Of a stretch of 64,000 nucleotides of DNA, positions 16,197 through 23,805 are shown in pieces. Position numbers and translations under genes: made by a program. Numbering within the stretch: the stretch's first letter is position 1; each line of letters opens with the position of its first letter. The DNA is taken from positions 186,001-250,000 of the forward strand of contig NZ_ARXU01000003.1 of assembly GCF_000756655.1 (NCBI RefSeq), in the 5' to 3' direction. Under the pieces are notes generated by a model that worked only from the letters and a program-made list of their open reading frames with translations, was not told the DNA's origin and made no database searches. This stretch comes from Alcanivorax jadensis T9 (GTDB lineage Bacteria > Pseudomonadota > Gammaproteobacteria > Pseudomonadales > Alcanivoracaceae).

Positions 16197-17060
16197 ATGC
16201 GCAGTTTGTGGTTGGTAATGTTGATGATGCTCAGTGCCCAGGCAATGAGCCAGACTCTGGTCGCCAGTGTGGAGCCGTTGGCCAAGGTGCTGCGCGGGCT
16301 TTATGGCGACCAGGTGCAGGTGGTGACCCTGTTGCAGGCCAACCAGAACCCCCATCAGCTGGCCCTGTCTCCGCGGCAGGCCATGCTGGTGCAGCAGGCG
16401 GATCTGCTGGTGTGGCTGGGCGAGACGGTGGAGGCGCCGCTGGCACCCCTGGTAGCGCGTCGGCAGGGCCCTACCCTGGCCCTGCTGGAGCTGGAAGGCG
16501 TCCATCGCCGGGAAGGGGATCATGACCATGACCACGAGCACCATGATTCGGACCACGGCGACGCCACCCTGGACCCGCACCTGTGGCTGTCCCTGGACAA
16601 CATGATGTTGCTGGCCGGGGCGCTGGCACAGCGTTACCCGCAGGGGCTGAATCAGGGCGAGCCGGACCGCTGGCAGCAGGCCGCCACCACCCGTCAGGGT
16701 CATCATCACCAGGCACTGGCCGGGTTGAGCGACATTCCCTGGCTCAGCTACCACCACCCCTGGGGCTATCTCACCGAGACACTGGGGCTGGCGGAGCCGC
16801 TGGTGGTGTCCCGGCAACTGGATGCGGGGCCGGGCAGCCGTCGTTTTGTCGAGCTGGCCAGCCAGATCCGCGACCAGCAGGTGCGTTGCGCCATCCGCGA
16901 ACCGGAAGCCCGCGCCGCCCTGATCACCCGCCTGTGTCCGGATTGCCAGATACACCCCCTGGACCCGCTGGGCCGGGACTATCCGGAGCTGGATTATCTG
17001 ACCTGGCGAGACCGGTTGGTGGAAGGGTTTAAAGCGTGCCTGCAGGCGGGGGCGGGCTGA
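16197..17060 (+). CDS. znuA: Zinc ABC transporter substrate-binding protein ZnuA
   Basis: 287 residues. Signal peptide MRSLWLVMLMMLSAQAMS. It has metal-ligand regions NPHQLALSP (H about 55), an acidic/His-rich loop GDHDHDHEHHDSDHGD near residues 107-122, DPHLWLS, and YHHPWGY. The cluster A-I fold and the His-rich loop are specific to zinc-binding ZnuA. It captures Zn2+ in the periplasm for ZnuBC, encoded divergently. GAGGA precedes the ATG. Confidence 0.92.
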   Translation: MRSLWLVMLMMLSAQAMSQTLVASVEPLAKVLRGLYGDQVQVVTLLQANQNPHQLALSPRQAMLVQQADLLVWLGETVEAPLAPLVARRQGPTLALLELEGVHRREGDHDHDHEHHDSDHGDATLDPHLWLSLDNMMLLAGALAQRYPQGLNQGEPDRWQQAATTRQGHHHQALAGLSDIPWLSYHHPWGYLTETLGLAEPLVVSRQLDAGPGSRRFVELASQIRDQQVRCAIREPEARAALITRLCPDCQIHPLDPLGRDYPELDYLTWRDRLVEGFKACLQAGAG

Positions 17061-17348
17061 AGCTACGAGCTACGCTCGTAGGGTAGGGAAAGGTCCGCAA
17101 GTTCCTCAAGCTCCGAGCCTTCTTCGAAGTCGCTGTAGGAGCACCGCTTGAGGTGCGAACCGCGCTTGCGCGGAAATCGCCCGTAGGGCGATCAGGAATA
17201 TCAGCGCTCGACAGGTTTCAGAAAGTAATGGCGGGTAGTTCCTGAGCTTGTCGCCTCGCCAAGCTCGGTTCGCGGCTCAAGCGCCGCTCCTACATTACTC
17301 CCTCAATCCTCGCCAAGCTCGGTTCGCGCCGCTCGCCACTCGCAGCTG
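17061..17348. repeat. Repeat-filled intergenic region (GTAGGAGC element 17134-17293 plus heptad fragments)
   Basis: Directly after the znuA stop codon comes AGCTACGAGCTACGCTCGTA, a short inverted heptad-type sequence. Then a GTAGGAGC-ended element (17134-17293) shares its interior (GGAAATCGCCCGTAGGGCGA, TCGACAGGTTTC) with the one at 14221-14369. A further partial copy, GCCAAGCTCGGTTCGCGCCG, follows. No gene. Confidence 0.7.
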
Positions 17349-17699
17349 CTAAAGCTCCCGAATCGGAATCAACGTGGGTGGCGGTGGGGGTGGAGCATTG
17401 TCGCGTAGCTCCGGAGGGCGCACGTTTTCTGCCTGCCGTTGGCGAAACTCCTGCTGTTCGTCTTCCAGGTAACGACCCTCCGGGCTGACCGCATTCATGC
17501 CCCGGCTTTCATCACTGGTATCCAGTTCCCGTGGTGATTCCAGATACATGGCCTCCAACTCTTTGCCGTCCAGCGGCTGAGCGGGAACCTGCTCCCGGGT
17601 TTTTGGAGCATCGTTGTCCGGTGGCGCGGAGTCAGGCAATTGTTCCGCGGCCACGACCAGGCCCGGGGCCATTAACAGGGCAATCAGTATTTTTTTCAT
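17349..17699 (-). CDS. Secreted proline-rich hypothetical protein
   Basis: 116 residues. Signal peptide MKKILIALLMAPGLVVAA. The mature part is charged and low in structure, with LDTSDESRG, YLEDEQQEFRQRQAEN and a run of prolines before the C-terminal TLIPIREL. Probably periplasmic and disordered. No known family. The ATG at 17699 is used because an upstream in-frame start would precede a non-signal sequence. Confidence 0.55.
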   Translation of the reverse strand: MKKILIALLMAPGLVVAAEQLPDSAPPDNDAPKTREQVPAQPLDGKELEAMYLESPRELDTSDESRGMNAVSPEGRYLEDEQQEFRQRQAENVRPPELRDNAPPPPPPTLIPIREL

Positions 17700-17859
17700 A
17701 ACCCGATCATAGCGCTCCCTCACCCGGGGGGAAACCGGCTTGTGAGCGCCATCAAGTGTCAAGGCGGGTCAAAAATTACCCGGCGGACTCAGGGCCATTG
17801 AGGCCGTCCCGGAAACCGGTATGCTGGAGCGCTTAATCTGAAACGGGTGCAGGGCCTGA

Positions 17860-18960
17860 ATGGCACAGCAAAGTAAACCTATCGCAATGGCCTGCTGGGA
17901 CCTCTCCTGGCTGCTGGACCGTGATTCTCGTCACGGCGCCTTTGCGTCGCTGGAAAAAGTGCTCGATGAAACCCAGCAACGCGGTTTCAATGCCCTGCGC
18001 CTGGACCCCTGCCCGCACCTGATTGCCTGCCCGGAAAACGGCGTCCACCTGGATCGTTGCGAACTGCAGGCACCGGGTCACGACCCTGTGGAAGTGAAGA
18101 TTCGCCACAGCCTGCAGCAACTGCTGCAATCCGCCCACGAGCGTGGCCTGAAGGTGTGGTTCAGCAGCCGTTTTGTGGACGACAGCCGCGCCCGCCGTTC
18201 CTTCGTGCGACGCCCCGAAGACTTCGTCACTGTGTGGAGCGATACCCTGGCCCTGGTGCAGGAATGGGGTTATCTGGATGACGTGGCAGGGGTGGATTTC
18301 TGTCATCATTTTCCCGCGCAGCCCTATGCTCACGGTGTTACCCGCCGGGTGTTCAACCGATCCCCGGATCGGCCTTTGCCGCCGCGCTGGTCCGCCAGCG
18401 CCGCCGAGCGCATCGAAGCGTATCTGCTGGATATTCCCCGCGCCCTGCATGCCCTGTTTCCCGGCGTGCCCATCGGGCTGAGCACCACCACCCAGATCAG
18501 CGAGCAATTGCGGCAACTGGATACCAGTGAGCTGGATTTTCTCGATTTCAGCCTGTGGCTGGATGATGATCCGCGCTATCGACTGGCCAGCGGCGAGGCC
18601 GTACCCATGACCGGCCTGGCCCGGCGCCTGGCCAGCCCGGTGAAGCAGTTATTGCTGGATGCCGGCGGTATGCACTGGCAGCGGCGCATGGAAGACCAGT
18701 TGCAGCGGCGCATGGCCTTTACCCGCCTGCGGCGCCTGCAGCCGGTGATCGGTGAAGGCTTCGTTCGCCAACCACGCCATCTGCGTCGCCTGCCCACCGG
18801 CTGGGCCGATCTGCACGAGATGATGGTAGTCAGCGCCCTCACCCAGGGCGTGGAATCCATGACCCCCACCTCGCTGGCCTGCCCGGCCTATGACTGGCTG
18901 TGGCGGGAAGAAGAGTACTTGGCGCACCTGAATCATCTGATCCTGTCCGGGTCGGAATAA
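17860..18960 (+). CDS. Cellulase-like (TIM-barrel glycoside-hydrolase-like) protein
   Basis: 366 residues, cytoplasmic by lack of signal peptide. The start IAMACWDLSWLLDRD, then QRGFNALRLDPCPHLIACPENG and the later LKVWFSSRF match the sugar-binding cellulase-like family, a TIM-barrel group related to glycoside hydrolases. Catalytic acids cannot be assigned with confidence. The substrate is unknown. The stop codon abuts the 350-bp heptamer array. Confidence 0.6.
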   Translation: MAQQSKPIAMACWDLSWLLDRDSRHGAFASLEKVLDETQQRGFNALRLDPCPHLIACPENGVHLDRCELQAPGHDPVEVKIRHSLQQLLQSAHERGLKVWFSSRFVDDSRARRSFVRRPEDFVTVWSDTLALVQEWGYLDDVAGVDFCHHFPAQPYAHGVTRRVFNRSPDRPLPPRWSASAAERIEAYLLDIPRALHALFPGVPIGLSTTTQISEQLRQLDTSELDFLDFSLWLDDDPRYRLASGEAVPMTGLARRLASPVKQLLLDAGGMHWQRRMEDQLQRRMAFTRLRRLQPVIGEGFVRQPRHLRRLPTGWADLHEMMVVSALTQGVESMTPTSLACPAYDWLWREEEYLAHLNHLILSGSE

Positions 18961-19310
18961 GCTACGAGCTACGAGCTACGAGCTACGAGCTACGAGCTAC
19001 GAGCTACGAGCTACGAGCTACGAGCTACGAGCTACGAGCTACGAGCTACGAGCTACGAGCTACGAGCTACGAGCTACGAGCTACGAGCTACGAGCTACGA
19101 GCTACGAGCTACGAGCTACGAGCTACGAGCTACGAGCTACGAGCTACGAGCTACGAGCTACGAGCTACGAGCTACGAGCTACGAGCTACGAGCTACGAGC
19201 TACGAGCTACGAGCTACGAGCTACGAGCTACGAGCTACGAGCTACGAGCTACGAGCTACGAGCTACGAGCTACGAGCTACGAGCTACGTGCTACGAGCTA
19301 CGAGCTACGA
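18961..19310. repeat. Perfect 7-bp tandem array, 50 units of GCTACGA
   Basis: Exactly 350 bp made of 50 head-to-tail copies of GCTACGA; the only deviation is unit 47 (GCTACGT, 19283-19289). The array starts at the first base after the upstream stop codon and ends at a terminator hairpin. Forward frames are open through the array only because the unit and its permutations lack stops. It is the hugely expanded left arm of a heptad-armed element whose right arm is at 19407-19440. Confidence 0.97.
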
Positions 19311-19340
19311 AAAAACCGCACCCTCCGGGCGCGGTTTTTT
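19310..19340. terminator. Strong bidirectional terminator at the centre of the heptad element
   Basis: AAAAAACCGC and GCGGTTTTTT form a 10-bp stem flanked by A and T runs, so it can work in both directions. The flanking genes converge on it. Confidence 0.85.
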
Positions 19341-19406
19341 CGTGTTTTATAGAGAACATCAGCGCGGAGTGAACAAGCAAATCGTTACCAAGACGCTTTC
19401 TTCGCG

Positions 19407-19440
19407 TCGCAGCTAGAAGCTAGAGGCTCGTAGCTTACGG
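19407..19440. repeat. Right arm of the heptad element (unexpanded)
   Basis: Read on the minus strand it is GCTACGA-GCCTCTA-GCTTCTA-GCTGCGA: four degenerate 7-bp units, the outermost identical to the unit of the 50-copy array. It ends just before the thrB stop codon. Confidence 0.75.
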
Positions 19441-19447
19441 CTTCCCC

Positions 19448-20365
19448 CTACCCCGCCAACGCCCCAATCCGCCACTGAAAAATCCGCGCAAACTCTTCCG
19501 GGTCCTTGCTGCCTTGCCCCTCGCTATACTCGGACACCGGCCCTGCCAGCCGCGACAGCCAGAAGCGCAGTGCAGCCACCGCCAGCGCCTCCAGTAACAG
19601 GCTGTCGTCCAGCTGACCGCCGTGTTCGCGATAGCCTTCCAGCAACGCCTGTTCCCGTGCCGCCACCGGTTTACCGTTGCTGTCCACGCACCAGTCGTTA
19701 AGGGTCACCGCCAGATCGTATTCCGGGTAATCCAGGCAGGCGTTGTAGAAATCCAGCAGGGCGCTGATGCGGCCCTGTTGCCACAGCAGATTGTCGCGGA
19801 ACAGGTCGCCGTGGATCAGGGTGGTGCCGGCGGGTCGTGCCTGCCAGTCGCTCAATAGCGCCCTGGCCCCCTCGCGGTGATCGTCCGGCAGCTGGTTCAG
19901 CTGGGTGGCCAGCGTCTCCAGCCGCCGACGTTCATCGGGCAGCGCCAGCAGAGCGCCGGTATCACAGCGGTGCAGTCGGGCCAGCAGCGCGCCCACCTGC
20001 CGGCAGCGGTCCAGATCCACGGCGAAATCGTGCTCGCCGGGCAGGCGCGGCATCAGCACCGCCGGCTTGCCGGCGACAGTGATCTGGTCCTGGCCGTGAT
20101 GATCCGTCAGTGGTGCGGGCACCGGCAGACCCTGTTCCGCCAGGTGGCCCAGCAACACCAGATAGGGGGCGAGTGCATCGTGGTCCAGGGTTTCGAAGAT
20201 CGTCAGCACCAGTGGCGCAGGCTGCTGGTGGCGATCTTGGGCCTCAATTAGAAAGGTGCTGTTTTCGATGCCGTGGCTGGCCGCCCGGAAATCCAGCAGC
20301 CGATAGCCGTAACTATCCAGAACCAGGGCAAGCTGACTGTGACTGAGCGGCGTATAAACGGACAT
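19448..20365 (-). CDS. thrB: Homoserine kinase (ThrB, Pseudomonas-type, aminoglycoside-phosphotransferase fold)
   Basis: 305 residues starting MSVYTPLSHSQLALVLDSYG. It phosphorylates homoserine in threonine synthesis. The APH-fold catalytic loop is HGDLFRDN (185-192) and the metal-binding segment is LLDFYNAC (from 203). DLAVTLNDWCVDSNG is a specific signature of the Pseudomonas-type enzyme, distinct from GHMP-type ThrB. Monocistronic, convergent with the cellulase-like gene. Confidence 0.88.
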   Translation of the reverse strand: MSVYTPLSHSQLALVLDSYGYRLLDFRAASHGIENSTFLIEAQDRHQQPAPLVLTIFETLDHDALAPYLVLLGHLAEQGLPVPAPLTDHHGQDQITVAGKPAVLMPRLPGEHDFAVDLDRCRQVGALLARLHRCDTGALLALPDERRRLETLATQLNQLPDDHREGARALLSDWQARPAGTTLIHGDLFRDNLLWQQGRISALLDFYNACLDYPEYDLAVTLNDWCVDSNGKPVAAREQALLEGYREHGGQLDDSLLLEALAVAALRFWLSRLAGPVSEYSEGQGSKDPEEFARIFQWRIGALAG

Positions 20366-20482
20366 GGGTTTCCTTCTCTGCAAAAAGGCCGCAGATGACC
20401 GGACTCTGCGGGCGAGCAATGGTATAACACGCCATGAAATAATGACGACGCATCTCCAACAATAACAAAAGGAAGACTTGTC

Positions 20483-21091
20483 ATGCGTTACGGGATTCTG
20501 TTTCTCGGCCTACTGTTTTCTGCTGCCAGCCAGGCGGAGGGGGTGGCGCACTATCAGGACCAGCGATTCGGCTATGTGGCCGGCAACCTGATGAACATCA
20601 CCCTGGATTACGACAGCCGCGAGCTGACCCCCACCGGGGTGGGTGTGCGTCTGGGCGGCATGATCGACCCGCACTGGGGAGTGGAATTGCGCGCCGCGGT
20701 GGCGCCGTCCGGTGATACCTGGCGGGCAGAGAACAGCCGCAACAAGGTGGATTACACCGTAGATCACATCGGCGCTTTGCTGGCCACTGGCCGGCTGCCC
20801 TTCCAGTCACCGGTTACCCTGCCCGTGGTGGATGCCTATGTGGACGAGTTTTTCGTGCAGGGCTTTGCCGGCATTGCCGATGTGAAGGTGAAAACCAGTC
20901 GGCGCCGTTGCAACGCGATACGCTGCTGGAATGATGTCACGCGCAATGATGACACCAGCCTGGCCTTTGGTGCCGGTGTCGGTGTGCGCACCAGCTTCAA
21001 TCTGGGGCTGACGCTCCAGTACATGCAGTATGTGGACAAGGAATACATCACCGTGACCGGCATCGAAGGCGGTCTGGAGTGGTATTTTTAG
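20483..21091 (+). CDS. Outer-membrane beta-barrel protein
   Basis: 202 residues. Signal peptide MRYGILFLGLLFSAASQA. Alternating beta-strand pattern with glycines (GVGVRLGGMI, LAFGAGVGVRTSF) and a C-terminal aromatic strand GGLEWYF ending in Phe, as needed for Bam recognition. One cysteine pair (RRRCNAIRCW) in a putative loop. It looks like a small OmpA/OmpX-type 8-strand barrel. Function unknown. AAAGGAAG precedes the ATG. Confidence 0.75.
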   Translation: MRYGILFLGLLFSAASQAEGVAHYQDQRFGYVAGNLMNITLDYDSRELTPTGVGVRLGGMIDPHWGVELRAAVAPSGDTWRAENSRNKVDYTVDHIGALLATGRLPFQSPVTLPVVDAYVDEFFVQGFAGIADVKVKTSRRRCNAIRCWNDVTRNDDTSLAFGAGVGVRTSFNLGLTLQYMQYVDKEYITVTGIEGGLEWYF

Positions 21092-21154
21092 TAACGCTTC
21101 ATGCCGCACGCTACATGCAACACGGGCAGGCGGCAGGTACAGAGAGGAAAACCA

Positions 21155-22183
21155 ATGAATCCTGCAGTATTCGAGCGTGGCGCGGTGCGCGCCCTGATGA
21201 GCCTGCCCGGTGCGGTGCTGGACAAGTTGTCCGCCGGCCTGGAAACCCACAGTCGCTCCCATCTGGATTCCCGCCTGCGCTTCCTGCTGGCGCTCAGCGG
21301 CGCCAAACCGACGCTGGACAGCGGCACCGTAGAGCAGGCCCGCCGCCTGTACCGTGATGTCATCAACCTGCTGGATGTGGCGCCAGTGCCCCTGCCGGTG
21401 GTGGTGGATCATCAGGTGCCGCTGGATGATGGCAGCCAGATGCGGGTGCGCCGTTATCGCCCGGCCCTGGCGCCGCGGGTGGCCCCGGCAATCCTGTTTT
21501 TCCATGGCGGTGGTTTCACCGTGGGGGGGGTGGATGAGTACGATCGCCTGTGCCGCTACATTGCCGACCGTACCAATGCCGTGGTGTTGAGTGTGGATTA
21601 CAGGTTGTCCCCGGAGCATCCGTCTCCGGCGGCGGCGGATGACAGTCTGGCTGCCTGGCGCTGGCTGCTCGATAATACCGCTGCCATGGGGCTGGACCCG
21701 CAGCGGCTGGCGGTGATGGGCGATAGTGCGGGCGGCAATCTCAGTACAGTGGTCTGCCAGCAGGCGAAACAGGCCGGCCTGGCGTTGCCTGCCCTGCAAG
21801 TGCTGATCTACCCGACCACCGACGGCGCCCTCAAGCATCCGTCGGTGCAGACCCTGGGCCAGGGCTTCGGGCTGGATCTGGCGTTGCTGACCTGGTTCCG
21901 CAGCCAGTTCATTCAGGATCAGGCACTGATCGAAGACTACCGCGTTTCGCCCCTGCGCAACCCGGACCTGGCCGGCCTGCCGTCGACTATCCTGATCACT
22001 GCCACCGACCCGCTGCGCGACGAAGGGCTGGAATACGGCGAAAAACTGCGGGCGTCTGGGGTGGATGTCACCTCACTGGATTACCCGCAACTGGTGCACG
22101 GTTTTCTTACCATGGGCGGCGTCATCCCGGCGGCCCGCAAGGCGGTTAATGCCATCTGCGACGCCACCGCCCAGCGGTTGTGA
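21155..22183 (+). CDS. Alpha/beta hydrolase, hormone-sensitive-lipase family esterase
   Basis: 342 residues. Oxyanion-hole motif HGGG at 117-120, nucleophile S191 in GDSAGG (189-194), an aspartate in TATDPLRDEG, and histidine in LVHGF near the C-terminus. Member of the HSL (bacterial family IV) carboxylesterases, which act on short to medium acyl esters. No signal peptide. The segment VDYRLSPEHPSPAAADD is the conserved stretch between HGGG and the nucleophile. Convergent with the DUF815 gene. Confidence 0.9.
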   Translation: MNPAVFERGAVRALMSLPGAVLDKLSAGLETHSRSHLDSRLRFLLALSGAKPTLDSGTVEQARRLYRDVINLLDVAPVPLPVVVDHQVPLDDGSQMRVRRYRPALAPRVAPAILFFHGGGFTVGGVDEYDRLCRYIADRTNAVVLSVDYRLSPEHPSPAAADDSLAAWRWLLDNTAAMGLDPQRLAVMGDSAGGNLSTVVCQQAKQAGLALPALQVLIYPTTDGALKHPSVQTLGQGFGLDLALLTWFRSQFIQDQALIEDYRVSPLRNPDLAGLPSTILITATDPLRDEGLEYGEKLRASGVDVTSLDYPQLVHGFLTMGGVIPAARKAVNAICDATAQRL

Positions 22184-22185
22184 AG

Positions 22186-22350
22186 CAGTAGCAAGCCACA
22201 AGCTTCAAGCCACAAGCTAAAACGCGATAAAGAACAGTGCATTCACGAACCATAGAGGCCGCGAACACACATTGAGCGCGGCCTCTATCCTTGAAGATAC
22301 AGAAAGAGGTGATCCGCGTTGCAGCTTGAAGCTTGTAGCTTGCGGCTCGC
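22186..22350. repeat. Heptad-armed hairpin element (AAGCTNC-type units)
   Basis: Left arm (22186-22220) contains AGCCACA-AGCTTCA-AGCCACA-AGCTAAA. Right arm (22319-22350) is, on the minus strand, AGCCGCA-AGCTACA-AGCTTCA-AGCTGCA. In the centre is a perfect stem AGAGGCCGCG ... CGCGGCCTCT (22254-22286). It fills the whole gap between two convergent genes. Confidence 0.8.
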
Positions 22351-22352
22351 TC

Positions 22353-23120
22353 TCAAAACTCCCCCACAAACTGATTATAAAACTGCCGCGCCGTGCGCCC
22401 GGAGCGCACGCCTTTCTCTATGGAAAAACGCCGGGCGCGCACGTGTAACTGATCCCGGTCTTTTACCTCGCCAAACAGATGATCGACGATCTCGAAATAC
22501 TGCGGTTCGCTGATCGGGTAGAAGCTCAGCGCCAGCCCGAAGCGATCGGACAGGGAAATCTTTTCCTCCACCACATCACCGTGATGAATCTCCCGGCCCA
22601 CCACCTGGCTCTGCTCATTGTCCTTCATGTATTCCGGCACCAGATGACGGCGGTTGCTGGTGGCGTAGAGGCGCACATTTTCCGGCGGCAATTCCAGGGA
22701 GCCCTCCAGTACGCTTTTCAGATGCTTGTACTGGTTTTCACCGTCTTCAAACGAAAGATCATCGCAGTAAACGATAAAGCGCTGACTGCGTTCACGAATA
22801 TCGTCGACGATGTCCGGCAGATCCTGCAGGTCATCCTTGTCCATCTCGATCACCCGCAGCCCGCGCGGTGCGTACTCGTTCAGTAACGCCTTGACGATGG
22901 ATGACTTGCCGGTGCCCCGGCTGCCCCACAGCAGCACATGGTTACAGGGTTCGCCGCGCAGAAACCGCTCCGTGTTCTGCAGAATTTTCGCTTTCTGGGT
23001 ATCGATGCCGAGCAGATCCGCCAGCCGCACCGGATCCGGCCGGCTCACTGGCCGCAGGGTGCCGGAACGGCCCCGCCAGATAGCGGCGGGAATATTTCGC
23101 CAGTCGATGTTGGACGCCAT
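22353..23120 (-). CDS. DUF815 family AAA-type ATPase
   Basis: 255 residues. Walker A GSRGTGKSS at 66-74 and Walker B-like RFIVYCDDLSFEDG, with ATSNRRHLVPEYM following as sensor region. This is the DUF815/COG2607 family, a stand-alone P-loop ATPase found widely in proteobacteria with no assigned role. It starts MASNIDWRNIPAAIWR, a conserved N-terminus. Preceded by a CACAGAGGGCAC element. Confidence 0.85.
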   Translation of the reverse strand: MASNIDWRNIPAAIWRGRSGTLRPVSRPDPVRLADLLGIDTQKAKILQNTERFLRGEPCNHVLLWGSRGTGKSSIVKALLNEYAPRGLRVIEMDKDDLQDLPDIVDDIRERSQRFIVYCDDLSFEDGENQYKHLKSVLEGSLELPPENVRLYATSNRRHLVPEYMKDNEQSQVVGREIHHGDVVEEKISLSDRFGLALSFYPISEPQYFEIVDHLFGEVKDRDQLHVRARRFSIEKGVRSGRTARQFYNQFVGEF

Positions 23121-23225
23121 GAAAACCTCGTGACAAAGCAGAGAAAACGGCAAAGCAGTTTACGGTCTGGCGGGTGCGCTTGCGAGAGGCGCCATTACTG
23201 GGTGAAGCCTGGGTAGAAAACCCAT

Positions 23226-23378
23226 TTTTACCACAGAGGGCACAGAGTCACAGAGGGGTTCAGGTTTTTGCTTTCTTTAGCCGCAGCAGAAAACGAGAAA
23301 GGTTGACGTTTTCTGCATGCCATAAAAAAGCATGAAATGGTTTTTCTCAGTGCCTCTGTGCCCTCTGTGGTAAAAAGG
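23226..23378. repeat. CCACAGAGGGCAC-ended element of about 150 bp
   Basis: Ends TTTTTACCACAGAGGGCACA and TGTGCCCTCTGTGGTAAAAA form an inverted repeat. Inside is a perfect 10-bp stem GCAGAAAACG/CGTTTTCTGC and the tail AAAGCATGAAATGGTTTTTC. It is alignable along its length with 30239-30392. No coding capacity; MITE-like. Confidence 0.82.
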
Positions 23379-23502
23379 TTTTTTGCAGATGCTGTAGCCT
23401 CAATGGATACGAAGCATGCGCCGGACGCGAACTTTATCTATCCTTGGGGTTCACAAGGTGTGCCGTCGCCTGCCGGTGACGGAAAATTTCAGGAGATCGT
23501 CA

Positions 23503-23790
23503 ATGAAAGCTGTTGCCCTGGTTGTGCCCGCTTTTGCCTTGCTGGTTACCGCCTGCGCCACCCAGTACGACACCGATTACCCCGCCGGGCTGCCGGAAGG
23601 CACCACCACTTGCCCGGATGATCCGCCCGACATGTGCACCATGGATTACCGCCCTGCCTTTGGCTATGACGAGCAAGGTGGCATTCTCGGCGAATACGGT
23701 AACGCCTGCGGTGCCTGCGCCACCAACGGGGTGAAATACACCTCGCCCAAACAGCTTCCGCAACCGGCCGCAGCCCCGGACGACAAATAA
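23503..23790 (+). CDS. Small cysteine-rich lipoprotein, Kazal-like pattern
   Basis: 95 residues. Lipobox LLVTAC (C18) after MKAVALVVPAFA. The mature part has TTCPDDPPDMCTMDYRPAFG and EYGNACGACATNGVKY. The C-x-M-x-Y-x-P...YGNAC-xx-C order recalls Kazal-type protease inhibitor domains, but the canonical VCG cysteine is replaced (AFG). Kazal identity is a hypothesis from pattern only. AGGAG lies ahead of the ATG. The gene upstream gap (23121-23502) holds a repeat element. Confidence 0.65.
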   Translation: MKAVALVVPAFALLVTACATQYDTDYPAGLPEGTTTCPDDPPDMCTMDYRPAFGYDEQGGILGEYGNACGACATNGVKYTSPKQLPQPAAAPDDK

Positions 23791-23805
23791 CCTCGAGGTC
23801 GCCCC

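Noticed and set aside
18961-19310. CRISPR array
   Set aside because: Unit is 7 bp with no spacers and no cas genes nearby.
18900-19352. A 150-residue forward frame encoding repeated SYELRAT
   Set aside because: It exists only because the 7-bp repeat has no stop on that strand in any frame; there is no ribosome site, and it starts inside another gene.
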